Source: CAZICM01 sp964537685 (GTDB lineage Bacteria > Myxococcota_A > Polyangia > Polyangiales > Polyangiaceae). From it: a DNA stretch of 64,000 bases. The position numbers and the translations under genes were made by a program. Positions 43,909-52,883 of the stretch are shown in pieces. The stretch covers positions 100,236 to 164,235 of the forward strand of contig CAZICM010000018.1 in the NCBI GenBank assembly GCA_964537685.1, written 5' to 3'. Below the pieces are notes generated by a model. It worked only from the letters and a program-made list of their open reading frames with translations, was not told the DNA's origin and ran no database searches. Position 1 is the stretch's first letter; each line of letters starts with the position of its first letter.

Positions 43909-45381
43909 ATGAGCTTTTCTTCCTCCCGAACCTACCGCACAGGTCCTCGCGCTTGGCAGTGGATCGCCGCATCGCTCGTGCTTGTATCTGCGGCCTGCAC
44001 CGCCGTTTTCGGAGCCCGCTTCCTGCTACCCAAAGACAATGCCGCCGCTTTCGGCGTGCGCTTGAACGGACAGCCCATCGCTGAAGGCACCGACCCCCGC
44101 GCCGCTGTCCGGGCCTGCGCAGAAAGCCTTTTAAGCAGTCGGATTGCACTTCAGATCGATAGCGAAACCCTGTTGGAAAGCAGCCTGGAAGACCTTGGCG
44201 CCAGCGTCGATGAAGACGCACTGGTCAAGCATGTCGAGGCGATTGGGCGGCGCGGCGATTTATGGACGCGGCTCGATGAAGCGTGGCTAGCGCGCAACGG
44301 CCATATCGACATTCCAGTGCACGCGCGGCTGCCCGCCGAACCGCTGACCCAGAAATTGCTGCGCGCAAAAGAAGAGCGCGATACCCATCCCCGCGCGGCC
44401 AAATTCAACGTCGAAGATCGGAGCGTCACGCCTCATGAACCGGGCCGCTGGCTCGATTTAATCGACGCGGCCGAAAGCGCTGAACATGCGGCGAAACGAG
44501 GGGAGAAGGTCGCCATACTTCCCGTGAGGGCCATCGCTCCCAGCGCCTCCAGCGAATTTGTCGCGACGATCGACATAAGCCGCGTTGTATCGAAGTTTGA
44601 AACCCGTTTCGGCTATGTCGGCAATCAGCAAGGCCGGGCGCAAAACATCACCCGCGCGGCGGACGGAATGAACGGCGTCGTTCTTATGCCGGGCGAAACC
44701 GTTTCCTTCAACGACAACGTTGGCCCGCGCAGCATCGAAAATGGCTTTACCTACGCGCCTGAAATCTACAAAGGCGAGATGCGCGAAGGTGTGGGCGGAG
44801 GTACTTGCCAAGTCGCGAGCACCATTCATGCCGCGGCGTTCTTTGGCGGCCTTAACATCGATGAACGCGCCAATCATTCGCGGCCCAGCGGCTACATCCG
44901 CATGGGTTTAGATGCCACGGTCGTCTACCCCACGGTCGATCTCAGAATTCGAAACCCCTATGAATTCCCTATTGTCGTACACACATCCATCGACCGGGGA
45001 CTGCTTGTGGTCGAGCTCCGGGGACATGACGCACCCGTAAAAGTCGACTACCAAACGGCCACCATCGGAGCCGCGGACTACAAGCGAAAAATTGAAGAAG
45101 ATCCCCGGCTGGCCGCGGGCAAAGTGGTTCTCAAACAAAAGGGCATCCGCGGTCACTCGATTAAGAAATTGCGCACGATCACGGCCCAAAATGGAGGCGT
45201 GCGCGTCGAGGAAAGTATCGATGTTTACCCGCCGACTTTTGAGATCTACAAAGTCGCTCCGGGCACCGATGTCGAGACGGCTCTTCCTCCCCTGCCCTCA
45301 AAAGACAAGTCCGAGAAACCTGCCGCCGAACCTTCCGCCAATCAGCAAACTACACCCGCCGCGCCTCTTGTCGGCGGTTAG
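43909..45381 (+). CDS. VanW family protein with peptidoglycan-binding part
   Basis: 490 residues. An N-terminal hydrophobic helix (about 14-40) may anchor it. Residues 150-230 resemble the PG_binding_4 domain found in front of VanW domains. The VanW domain is clear: FNDNVGPRSIENGFTYAPEI near 266, GVGGGTCQVASTIHAAAFF near 296, and YIRMGLDATVVYP near 327, with IRNPYEFPI following. The family occurs in vancomycin-resistance clusters but its role is unknown. A Lys/Pro-rich tail ends it. It shares 4 bp with the convergent gene at its stop. Confidence 0.9.
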   Translation: MSFSSSRTYRTGPRAWQWIAASLVLVSAACTAVFGARFLLPKDNAAAFGVRLNGQPIAEGTDPRAAVRACAESLLSSRIALQIDSETLLESSLEDLGASVDEDALVKHVEAIGRRGDLWTRLDEAWLARNGHIDIPVHARLPAEPLTQKLLRAKEERDTHPRAAKFNVEDRSVTPHEPGRWLDLIDAAESAEHAAKRGEKVAILPVRAIAPSASSEFVATIDISRVVSKFETRFGYVGNQQGRAQNITRAADGMNGVVLMPGETVSFNDNVGPRSIENGFTYAPEIYKGEMREGVGGGTCQVASTIHAAAFFGGLNIDERANHSRPSGYIRMGLDATVVYPTVDLRIRNPYEFPIVVHTSIDRGLLVVELRGHDAPVKVDYQTATIGAADYKRKIEEDPRLAAGKVVLKQKGIRGHSIKKLRTITAQNGGVRVEESIDVYPPTFEIYKVAPGTDVETALPPLPSKDKSEKPAAEPSANQQTTPAAPLVGG

Positions 45382-45854
45382 TTGTCTTTCGCAGAAGCCT
45401 TTGAAATAGGCCATATTCTTCGAAATCCAACGCCCAGCACTACCCGATCGTCCCGCTCAATCAGACCCCCGAAGCGGCACTTCTCAATCAGCACACCTTC
45501 ACCAAAACCACTGTCGTTCTGGTAGCGCACGCGCTGCCCTTCACCAAGAAGGGCAAATACCCGCACATCATTGGCCACATCAGCCAGCTCCTTACTCGCG
45601 GCCGCAGTACATGGCTGCGTATCCTGGCGTTTTACCCGTCTCACCACACCGTGCTCCACCCACACATCCAAATCCGAACCGCGCACAAAGAGCACAACCC
45701 CCATACGCTCCTGACCACCCTCTGCTCTCAGCATCAACACTTCACCCGCTCCGCCCTCGGTGGATGCCCGTCCGCCCAAGCGTTTGCGAACGACGTCCAC
45801 GGTCGGCTTTTTGCGCTCATCCAGCGACAGGGGCAGTGAGAATCGTTTGACCAT
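45378..45854 (-). CDS. Unrecognised soluble protein
   Basis: 158 residues from the ATG at 45854. It has a basic N-terminal stretch (MVKRFSLPLSLDERKKPTVD) and a beta-rich rest, with GVVLFVRGSDLDVWVE and VRYQNDSGFGEGVLIEKC. No signal, no membrane helix, no cysteine cluster. I do not recognise it. It overlaps the convergent VanW gene by 4 bp, so its stop codon shares bases with that gene. Confidence 0.55.
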   Translation of the reverse strand: MVKRFSLPLSLDERKKPTVDVVRKRLGGRASTEGGAGEVLMLRAEGGQERMGVVLFVRGSDLDVWVEHGVVRRVKRQDTQPCTAAASKELADVANDVRVFALLGEGQRVRYQNDSGFGEGVLIEKCRFGGLIERDDRVVLGVGFRRIWPISKASAKDN

Positions 45855-45879
45855 GCCGCGTTCTTATCACGGCCCGGAT

Positions 45880-46761
45880 TTAGAAACGCCAAGAAGCCCA
45901 AATCCCTTTGGGATGAATGGTCAGCGCCGAGGGAGCGGCTTTGAGAGAACTGTCGGGCTGCGATTTGCGGTGAAACAAATAAGGAACGCCAAATCCGACC
46001 AAAGAGCCTGTCACGGCGCCCACGAGCACATCCGTCATATAGTGTTTATCTGCCGCGATACGCAGGTATCCGGCCGCGGCCGCAACGCCAAGTCCACCCG
46101 CCCACACCCACGCCGCATTCCTGTAACCGCGAAGCGACGCGACCGTCCCTCCAGACACAGCCAATGCAAACGTGAATGTTGTGTGCCCCGAAAAAAAAGA
46201 CACATTGTTATCGCTTGGCTTATCGGTCACCGCCTTTTGCGAATTTGAAAGCGCGTACACAAAAGGCCGTTCCCTGCCCACGATATATTTCGTCACCTGA
46301 TTCAGCACCGAAGCCGCCGCCGTCGCCTCGGCAATAATCAGCGTATTCGCGCCGCCGTCATCGATGCGGTCGTTGATTCCCGCAACCAGCAAATTGCCGC
46401 CCAGCGACAGCACAGGCGCCACGCCAAAAGCCAGCACATCGCTGATCGTCCCGGCCGTGCTGTGGCTGTCCCAGCGCAGCGTATTGCGAACCGCCGCGTC
46501 AAACCCATTTAACCCATCGCTGCCATCGACATTGCGGCCGCACACCTGACAATTCGCGGGCGCCAGAATAGGCTGCAGAAATTGACTTCCCACCCATAGC
46601 GACACAAGGCCAAAGGTAATCGGCAAATCGACAGCCACGTCGTGCGTAAACCGATCATTGGCGGCAGGGTTTTCCGCCCGCGCCTCAGCGGGGAAGCCAA
46701 TTATTCCGGCGGACAATATCAATGCCCACTGTCCCCGCCTTCCTTTAGAAAATCCGATCAT
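45880..46761 (-). CDS. PAP2 family phosphatase
   Basis: 293 residues with a signal peptide ending near AEARA, and an outer-facing active site. It has the three PAP2 motifs: KYIVGRERPF (KX6RP) near 161, FFSGHT near 191, and the third block GYLRIAADKHYMTD near 232 (R-X5-HX3D). These enzymes remove phosphate from lipid phosphates such as phosphatidate or undecaprenyl pyrophosphate. The substrate cannot be told. Six or so hydrophobic helices fit the family. Confidence 0.88.
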   Translation of the reverse strand: MIGFSKGRRGQWALILSAGIIGFPAEARAENPAANDRFTHDVAVDLPITFGLVSLWVGSQFLQPILAPANCQVCGRNVDGSDGLNGFDAAVRNTLRWDSHSTAGTISDVLAFGVAPVLSLGGNLLVAGINDRIDDGGANTLIIAEATAAASVLNQVTKYIVGRERPFVYALSNSQKAVTDKPSDNNVSFFSGHTTFTFALAVSGGTVASLRGYRNAAWVWAGGLGVAAAAGYLRIAADKHYMTDVLVGAVTGSLVGFGVPYLFHRKSQPDSSLKAAPSALTIHPKGIWASWRF

Positions 46762-46817
46762 ATATTCAACCTATTTCTTAAAATGAAATTCGAACGAATT
46801 GCATAGTTCCACTGCCT

Positions 46818-47549
46818 TCAGCGCGCGTGCACCGCGAAACGCTCGGCCACAAACGCCGAAAGCTTTGCCAGCACGGGCATCGGAATCTCGTGCTGCCCCG
46901 AATGCGGAACCCAAACAACGTTCGCGCCATGCTCGCGCAGCATTGCGCATAAAGCCTCGGACAAGACAAAGGGCAGGAGCGGATCGGAACGCCCATGGCT
47001 TACAAATGCCGAAATCGAAGGCGCCGATCGCACAGCCGCGGCCCGCCAGCGATCTTGAGAAAGAAGCGTTCCCGACATCACCACAAGCCCCGCGAAAGGC
47101 TGCTCGGAAAAGAGCGCAAGCTCGGTCGACAGCATCGCTCCCTGGGAAAATCCGCCGATGATGATGTTGCCGCGCGATACGCCAAACTCGCGCGAAAGAG
47201 CCTCCACACAGGATTCAAGCGCGATCCGGGCCTCGTGCAATCCATCCGGCGTCTCCTCTACAAGACGCCTCGCCTGGCCGCGAAAAATCGCCTCCTGAAG
47301 CTTGACCATATCGATGTGCCACCACGCTCTTCCCTCCATGCCAAAGCCAAAATCCACACGAAGAGGCGCCTCGGGAAAAAACCACCGCACCGAAGCCGGC
47401 ACATCAATCGCCCGGTAAAGACCGCATAAATCGTCGCCGGCCGCGCCAAAACCATGGCACAAAACAATGGCCGGCCCATCGCCGCCGCCCCGCCCATCCG
47501 TTCCCCCAAATGCGCGAACCTTCAATGATCCCAGCGAAAGAAGCGTCAT
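46818..47549 (-). CDS. Alpha/beta hydrolase, phospholipase/carboxylesterase type
   Basis: 243 residues from ATG 47549; an ATG at 47606 would add 19 residues. It has the oxyanion HGFGAAGDDL near 31, the nucleophile elbow GFSQG near 130, SHGRSDPLLP near 185 (catalytic Asp) and HSGQHEIP near 218 (catalytic His). This layout fits the carboxylesterase/phospholipase 2 group. No signal, so cytoplasmic. Confidence 0.85.
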   Translation of the reverse strand: MTLLSLGSLKVRAFGGTDGRGGGDGPAIVLCHGFGAAGDDLCGLYRAIDVPASVRWFFPEAPLRVDFGFGMEGRAWWHIDMVKLQEAIFRGQARRLVEETPDGLHEARIALESCVEALSREFGVSRGNIIIGGFSQGAMLSTELALFSEQPFAGLVVMSGTLLSQDRWRAAAVRSAPSISAFVSHGRSDPLLPFVLSEALCAMLREHGANVVWVPHSGQHEIPMPVLAKLSAFVAERFAVHAR

Positions 47550-47770
47550 AGCGCAACGACCATATCGCGATCGAGGCCCGAGCCGCAGCAGTCTTTGGGC
47601 GGTCATCCAACGCTCGGCGCCCGCTTGAATTTTTCAAGGTTCTAGGCTCGGCACGGTCTGCGCTAAAAAAATGATTGGGTTTGGGCCTCTCGCGGCTCTA
47701 ATCTGCGGGCATACAATGGATTGCTGCTGGGCGCCCAGCCCACAGCCCTTTCGATGCCGCGGAGGTCTCC

Positions 47771-48130
47771 GTGAACATTCTCACAAGAAAAACAAACACC
47801 ATGAAAAACACGCTTATTCTTCTATTGGCTCTTTTGGTTCCCACCTTTGCAGGATGCGGCTACGACGCAGAAGACCTGTGCGACGATGCCTGCGATTGCG
47901 AAGGCTGTAGCGATTACGAATACGACGGATGCGTCGATCGCATTGAGGATGCCGAGCGTGAAGCTGACTATCAGGGCTGTTTGGATCAGCACGATGACTT
48001 GATGGCGTGCTTAAACGACGAATTCCGCTGCACCGGAGACGGCCGCGTCGATATCGATGGGTGCAATCCTGAGTGGGAGCGCTATGGCAATTGCTGCCCG
48101 TCCTGTGTCGTGCAGTGGTTCGTAAATTAG
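47771..48130 (+). CDS. Small Cys-rich lipoprotein, family member 3
   Basis: 119 residues. The start is the GTG at 47771, which has GGAGG 5 nt upstream; an ATG at 47801 lacks a ribosome site. A signal peptide ends in FAGC. The mature part reads LCDDACDCEGCSDYEYDGC, then GCLDQHDDLMAC, then CTGDGRVDIDGC and CCPSC. The cysteine and aromatic plan matches the proteins at 3690-4208 and 4232-4660, about 44 kb away. Function unknown; probably a small disulfide-rich envelope protein. Confidence 0.75.
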   Translation: MNILTRKTNTMKNTLILLLALLVPTFAGCGYDAEDLCDDACDCEGCSDYEYDGCVDRIEDAEREADYQGCLDQHDDLMACLNDEFRCTGDGRVDIDGCNPEWERYGNCCPSCVVQWFVN

Positions 48131-48149
48131 CCGTCCCGAAGATGCCCTC

Positions 48150-49340
48150 TCAGTTGGGCGTCGGGGCGTCGCAACTAAACACGATATCCACATCCTTCAC
48201 GACGTTGTTCTTCAAATCATCGCAATATTGCCCATAGAACGTCACCTGATTGGTTGCCGCATCGTAATCCCAGCCGCTTGTGTGCGCCGGGTCGCGCGGG
48301 ACTTTGTTCGCATTGTCGAAAAACACATAAATCTCATCCACATTGGGCGGCGTCTTGTCCAAGGTGAAGGAACAGCCCAGGGTCTGCTTGGCAATGGCGT
48401 CGAGCACCGCATCCAGTGAGGCTTGGTCGGCAGCATCATAGAATTTATTGCTGCCGGACATGTTGGGAACTCCGCCGGCTTCCGCGAATTGATCCATATT
48501 CCCGGTGTCCGTGCCCAGTGCGAAACCAATTACAAAGGTTGGTACGCCTTTTTGATATAAATCGGTCAAATATTGAATCGTCTTCGGATCGGCCGCATTG
48601 CCGCCGCATCCGCTCGATTGCATGCCATCGGTGATCAACACCATATAACTGTCGCGCCCCATATCATTAAATGAAGGCTCTGTGCTTCCCTGCAATACGG
48701 CCGTATCGATATTGGTCACGCACGGGCCATCGGGAAAATTCGGATCCGCGGCCTTTAAAGAGGCGGTCATTAAATCTTGAATCGCCTGTTCATTTCCATC
48801 CGCCACCGGAACGGGAATCGTTCCCTGCGTGCAATTGTCGCCCTGCCTATCGGGGAAAAGCGTTAGCCCAAATCGAATCTGGCCTTTAAAATTCGCCGTC
48901 AGCGTGTTGATGGCCTGAACCGCCGTTTGCCATTTTTGGCCCTGCATCGAACACGATCGGTCGAGCACAACCAAGAGATTGGGCGGAATTCCTTCCGCAG
49001 TGGCTTCCTGTGTATTGCAGCCGCCGATCACACAGGTCTTGGCCACCAAATCGCACACCTTCCCCGCTTCGCAATCGCTATCGGCACCGCACGATCCAGC
49101 ATCGAGACACACGTTGGTGATGCTGCAGAATTGCGGCGCTGTACACGCCGGATTGCAATTCCCTCCAACAAGACCTCCGCCGCCGCTGCCTCCACTTCCA
49201 TTGCCGGAGGATGTGGATGTTGAAGCCGACGAACCGGCAACATTGTTCCCCGTGTCCGAACCACACGCCCCAACCATCGAGGAAAGCAATGAGACCAGCC
49301 CCAAACCAATGCCTAATGTTTTCATTACACGCTTTTTCAT
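48150..49340 (-). CDS. Von Willebrand A domain lipoprotein, copy 1
   Basis: 396 residues. A signal peptide ends in VGAC, followed by a Ser/Thr/Gly linker. Residues 60-110 carry CNPACTAPQFCSITNVC and CGADSDCEAGKVC, small disulfide units. The VWA domain (about 122-320) starts LLVVLDRSCSMQGQKW, where DRSCS is the metal-ion site, and includes LITDGMQSSGCGG and FVIGFALG. The C-terminal part (FTLDKTPPNVDEIYVFFDN, TFYGQYCDDLKN, DIVFSCDAP) is the segment shared with the partial gene at the right edge. Probably a surface adhesin or ligand-binding lipoprotein. Confidence 0.85.
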   Translation of the reverse strand: MKKRVMKTLGIGLGLVSLLSSMVGACGSDTGNNVAGSSASTSTSSGNGSGGSGGGGLVGGNCNPACTAPQFCSITNVCLDAGSCGADSDCEAGKVCDLVAKTCVIGGCNTQEATAEGIPPNLLVVLDRSCSMQGQKWQTAVQAINTLTANFKGQIRFGLTLFPDRQGDNCTQGTIPVPVADGNEQAIQDLMTASLKAADPNFPDGPCVTNIDTAVLQGSTEPSFNDMGRDSYMVLITDGMQSSGCGGNAADPKTIQYLTDLYQKGVPTFVIGFALGTDTGNMDQFAEAGGVPNMSGSNKFYDAADQASLDAVLDAIAKQTLGCSFTLDKTPPNVDEIYVFFDNANKVPRDPAHTSGWDYDAATNQVTFYGQYCDDLKNNVVKDVDIVFSCDAPTPN

Positions 49341-49641
49341 TCTACCTTTCTACACGGTGAGAGCCGTATCAAAACACCCTCGATAAGCGTGAAAACCCCT
49401 TGTTATCGGCTCCTTTTGTTTATCTGTCTCCGATTTTTTTCTTATGTCCAAAACAAAAATTATCTTGTATTCCCCCTTGCAATTCACGAGCCGCGCCTCT
49501 TGACATGTACTCAGAAAAGGAGTTTTTGATTGCCCGATCGACCTGCGGCTACGGCGAATTCATTTTCAATCCCTTCATGCCAATACATTCGAATTGCATT
49601 TTTATGAATTTAATTGGCCACCTCTTTAAGGAAGGTGCGCA
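49341..49641. promoter_or_regulatory. Divergent intergenic region, no gene seen
   Basis: The 301 bp between the divergent VWA gene and the adaptor gene are AT-rich. A CGATAA/TTATCG inverted repeat lies at 49381-49408 with a 16-nt loop. A TTGACA at 49500-49505 has no convincing -10 partner 17 bp downstream. The AAGGAAGG at about 49628-49635 is the ribosome site of the next gene. A short open frame ending at 49645 has no ribosome site and I do not call it. Confidence 0.5.
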
Positions 49642-50934
49642 ATGAACGATCAACAACAGCTTAATCAGCTTCCAAATGCGCCAATAAAAAATAATCCGCG
49701 CAAACCCTCAAAAAATATTTTTTCAAAAAATTGGGGCAAAATTATTTTCTCCCTCGCCGCCTTCAGCGGTATCGCCTTTTTCGCGGCCCAGTCCGCAAAA
49801 GGCCCAAAAGTGGATGCCACCAAAGTTGAAAGGCGCGAGCTCGTTCAAAAAGTCGTCGCAAGCGGGCGCGTGCGAAGCCCAGCCCGTATTGAATTAGGCA
49901 GCTTGAGATTGGGCAGCGTCACGAAAGTATTGGCCGAGGAAGGCCAATCCGTTCAGCGGGGCGATCTGCTCATTGAGCTTGCAAGCGCTCAAGAACGGGC
50001 CGATGTAGCGCAGGCCAAGGCATCGGTCGCGCAGGCGGACGCGCGCCTGAGCCAACTCCGCAACTTAAGCGCAAAGGCCGCCAATGAAACCCTGAAGCAG
50101 GCGGAAATTCAGCTTGCCAAAGCCGAACAGGCTTATGCGCGCGCTCAAAAATTGGCGCAATCGCAAGCGGTGAGCCAGAGCGAAGTCGATGACGCGGAAA
50201 AGGCGCGGGATGTGGCGAGAAGCCAGCGGGATAATGCGCTGACGCAATTGCAGAGTCTGAGCGCGGGCGGGAGCGACGAGCGCGTTTTGTTTGCAAGCGC
50301 GGCACAGGCGAGAGCATCGCTGTTAAGCGCTCAAGCCCGGCTCGAGCAAACCGAAATTCGCGCACCGGAAAATGGCATTGTGCTCGAGCGGAAAGTAGAG
50401 CCTGGTTCGGTTGTTCAGCCCGGAGCGACGCTGCTTGTTATCGCCAAAGACGGCCCAATGCAGCTTAGCGTGCAGCCCGACGAAAAAAGCCTATTGTATT
50501 TACATTCAAATCAATCGGCGATCGCCTCCGCAGATGCCTTTCCCACTCAATCGTTTTCGGCCACGGTTCAATCGATATCGCCGGCGGTTGATCCCAATCG
50601 CGGCACGGTGGAAGTCAAACTAAAGGTGACGGATCCGCCGGCTTTTTTAAGGCCGGACATGACGGTCTCCGTCGAAATTGAAGTGAACCGCAAAAAAGAC
50701 GCGCTTTGCCTGCGCGCGGACGCCATCCGGGACGCTGCCTCCAAAACGCCTTGGGCCATGGCCATTACGGCGGGCGTGACGGCCAAACATCCCTTGAAAT
50801 TGGGAATCACCGGCGAGGGATTGATTGAAATTACCGAAGGCTTAAACGAAGGCGATTTGGTAATTCTGCCTTCGTCGGGGCCCATTGAAGAGGGCCGGAA
50901 AGTGCGTCCCACAGAAGTCCCCGCGAGGAAATAA
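49642..50934 (+). CDS. Periplasmic adaptor (MacA/HlyD-like) of an ABC exporter
   Basis: 430 residues, starting at an ATG with GGAAGG about 6 nt upstream. An N-terminal hydrophobic helix (about 35-50) anchors it in the inner membrane. The rest has the adaptor plan: VASGRVRSPARIELGSLRLGSV as the first half of the lipoyl domain, a long helical hairpin (about 110-210, rich in Ala, Gln, Glu), then ETEIRAPENGIVLERKVEPGSVV and the beta-barrel and MP domains (SPAVDPNRGTVEVKLKV). It links inner-membrane transporter and outer-membrane channel. It heads an adaptor-permease-ATPase operon, as in MacAB-type exporters. Confidence 0.88.
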   Translation: MNDQQQLNQLPNAPIKNNPRKPSKNIFSKNWGKIIFSLAAFSGIAFFAAQSAKGPKVDATKVERRELVQKVVASGRVRSPARIELGSLRLGSVTKVLAEEGQSVQRGDLLIELASAQERADVAQAKASVAQADARLSQLRNLSAKAANETLKQAEIQLAKAEQAYARAQKLAQSQAVSQSEVDDAEKARDVARSQRDNALTQLQSLSAGGSDERVLFASAAQARASLLSAQARLEQTEIRAPENGIVLERKVEPGSVVQPGATLLVIAKDGPMQLSVQPDEKSLLYLHSNQSAIASADAFPTQSFSATVQSISPAVDPNRGTVEVKLKVTDPPAFLRPDMTVSVEIEVNRKKDALCLRADAIRDAASKTPWAMAITAGVTAKHPLKLGITGEGLIEITEGLNEGDLVILPSSGPIEEGRKVRPTEVPARK

Positions 50935-50937
50935 CGC

Positions 50938-52155
50938 ATGCCCTTTGCATGGTTTGTGGCGCTCCGATTTTTGCGCGAAGGCCGAATGCAAACGATGCTG
51001 ATTTTAATCGGTGTCGGTGTGGGCGTCGGCGTGATTGTGTTTTTGTCGGCGCTGATGAATGGCCTGCAAACAAGCCTCATTAAGCAAACCCTGGGCTCTC
51101 AGGCACATGTGGTCGTGAGACCTCCCGACGAAGCTCCGCGCATGAGCGATACCCAAAGCGGACAGGCGGTGGCGGCGCGCATTGAGCGGGCGGCGCAGCG
51201 CGTGCGTTCGATTGAGCAATGGCAGCAGGTGATGGAGGATCTGCGCACGGTTCCCGGTGTGATCGCTGTATCGCCGACGGTCGCGGGATCGGCCTTTGCG
51301 GGCCGGGGAAATGCTTCAAAATCGATCGCATTGCGAGGAATTATTCCCGAATTGTTTGATCCGATTATCAATGTGAGCAGCCGAATCAAGGCCGGCCAAT
51401 TCAGGGTGCTGGGCAATGAGGCGCTGATCGGAATTGAACTCGCCCAGGATTTAGGAATTTCCCCTGGAGACAAAATCCGCATTGTTTCTGCCGAAGATCG
51501 CCGGGAATTCTATACGGTGGCGGGCATTTTCGATTTGGGCAACAAGGACGTAAACCAGCGCTGGGTTTTGGTTTCGCTGCGCTCGGCGCAGACGTTGCTC
51601 GATTTAGCGGGCGGCGTTTCAACCCTTGAAATGAAGGTCGATGAGATTTTCAAAGCCGATACCATTGCCTCGGCCGTCGCCTCCCGCCATGCGCTCACGG
51701 CCGATTCTTGGATGAAGCTCAACGCTCAGCTCTTGGTCGGGCTGCGTTCCCAGGATAGCTCTAAATATTTGATACAATTCTTTGTCATTGTGGCTGTTGC
51801 TCTTGGAATTGCAAGCGTATTGGTCGTGAGCGTCGTACAAAAGTCTAGGGAAATAGGCATTATGCGTGCTTTTGGAACAAGCTCGCAGTCGATCATGCGC
51901 ATATTTTTAATTCAGGGCGCTATTGTCGGCCTCATTGGCTCGGCCTTTGGTTCAGCGCTGGGCGCGGGCCTCGCTACATTTTTTGCGGGCCTCGTAAAAA
52001 ATGCCGACGGTTCCCCTGTATTTCCCGTCGATATCAATATCCGCCTGTTTATTCAGGCAGCGCTCATCGCAACATCGACGGGCCTTATCGCGGCGGTCGT
52101 GCCCGCCAGACGCGCGGCAAAACTCGATCCGGCCACGGCAATCCATCATGGCTGA
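50938..52155 (+). CDS. ABC exporter permease (MacB/FtsX type)
   Basis: 405 residues, 3 nt after the adaptor gene, with AGGA about 8 nt upstream. One helix (about 18-40), a large periplasmic part (about 45-280, MacB_PCD type) with PSPTVAGSAFAGRGNASKS, and three C-terminal helices with the FtsX pattern (IQFFVIVAVALGIASVLVVSVVQKSREIGIMRAFG). It is the membrane part only, without the ATPase domain fused as in E. coli MacB. It could export a peptide, lipid or lipoprotein rather than a drug. It overlaps the ATPase gene by 8 bp. Confidence 0.88.
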   Translation: MPFAWFVALRFLREGRMQTMLILIGVGVGVGVIVFLSALMNGLQTSLIKQTLGSQAHVVVRPPDEAPRMSDTQSGQAVAARIERAAQRVRSIEQWQQVMEDLRTVPGVIAVSPTVAGSAFAGRGNASKSIALRGIIPELFDPIINVSSRIKAGQFRVLGNEALIGIELAQDLGISPGDKIRIVSAEDRREFYTVAGIFDLGNKDVNQRWVLVSLRSAQTLLDLAGGVSTLEMKVDEIFKADTIASAVASRHALTADSWMKLNAQLLVGLRSQDSSKYLIQFFVIVAVALGIASVLVVSVVQKSREIGIMRAFGTSSQSIMRIFLIQGAIVGLIGSAFGSALGAGLATFFAGLVKNADGSPVFPVDINIRLFIQAALIATSTGLIAAVVPARRAAKLDPATAIHHG

Positions 52156-52858
52156 GCCTGTTTTAAAGCTGGAAGGCGTTATCAAAGATTATGGCGAGGA
52201 AATCGTCACACGGGTTTTGTTTGGGATCGATTTTGAACTTCAAGAAGGCGAATTCGCGGCGCTGATAGGTCCGAGCGGTTCAGGCAAGAGCACGCTTCTC
52301 AATTTAATCGGATTGCTCGATCAGCCAACGGACGGGCGGATATGGATTCAAGGCCACGATACAACCGCAATGAGCGACGAGGATCTCACTTATTTCCGCG
52401 GTGTTTCGCTGGGTTTTATTTTTCAATTTCATCATTTGCTGCCGGCATTTACCGCGCTTGAAAATGTCGTGCTTCCTCAAATGGCCGTGCATAAAAAGCT
52501 AACCAAAGCCATGGAGGAAACGGGACAAGATTTATTGGAGCGCGTGGGCTTGGGGCACGCCGCGCACAAGCGGGCAAACAATCTATCGGGCGGCATGCAG
52601 CAAAGGGTCGCTATCGCCAGAGCTCTCTGCATGAATCCGCCTCTCATCCTCGCCGATGAGCCCACCGGAAATCTCGATACCAAATCGGCAGATCAAGTCT
52701 TTCAATTGATGCGCCAATTTAATCGTGAACGAGGCACGGCTTTTTTGGTCGTCACCCATGACCCTAGGCTTGCCGCGCGATGCGATCGCATTATCGAATT
52801 GGTCGATGGACGTGTTCAGGCCGATCATAAAAATGAGATCAATTCCCCCGCATCATAA
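52148..52858 (+). CDS. ABC exporter ATPase
   Basis: 236 residues from the ATG at 52148, which overlaps the permease stop by 8 bp. Walker A GPSGSGKST, the Q-loop in LGFIFQFHHLLPAF, signature LSGGMQQR and Walker B LILADEPTGNLD are all present, with the H-loop in VVTHDP. It resembles LolD and the ATPase part of MacB. With the adaptor and permease it makes a complete exporter lacking its outer-membrane channel, which must come from elsewhere. Confidence 0.93.
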   Translation: MAEPVLKLEGVIKDYGEEIVTRVLFGIDFELQEGEFAALIGPSGSGKSTLLNLIGLLDQPTDGRIWIQGHDTTAMSDEDLTYFRGVSLGFIFQFHHLLPAFTALENVVLPQMAVHKKLTKAMEETGQDLLERVGLGHAAHKRANNLSGGMQQRVAIARALCMNPPLILADEPTGNLDTKSADQVFQLMRQFNRERGTAFLVVTHDPRLAARCDRIIELVDGRVQADHKNEINSPAS

Positions 52859-52883
52859 GGAATTGTGCTAGCGTCGCTGGGCA

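Noticed and set aside
49400..49645. Short open frame of 81 residues before the exporter adaptor gene
   Set aside because: It has no ribosome site and an unusual composition, and its stop merely overlaps the adaptor ATG.
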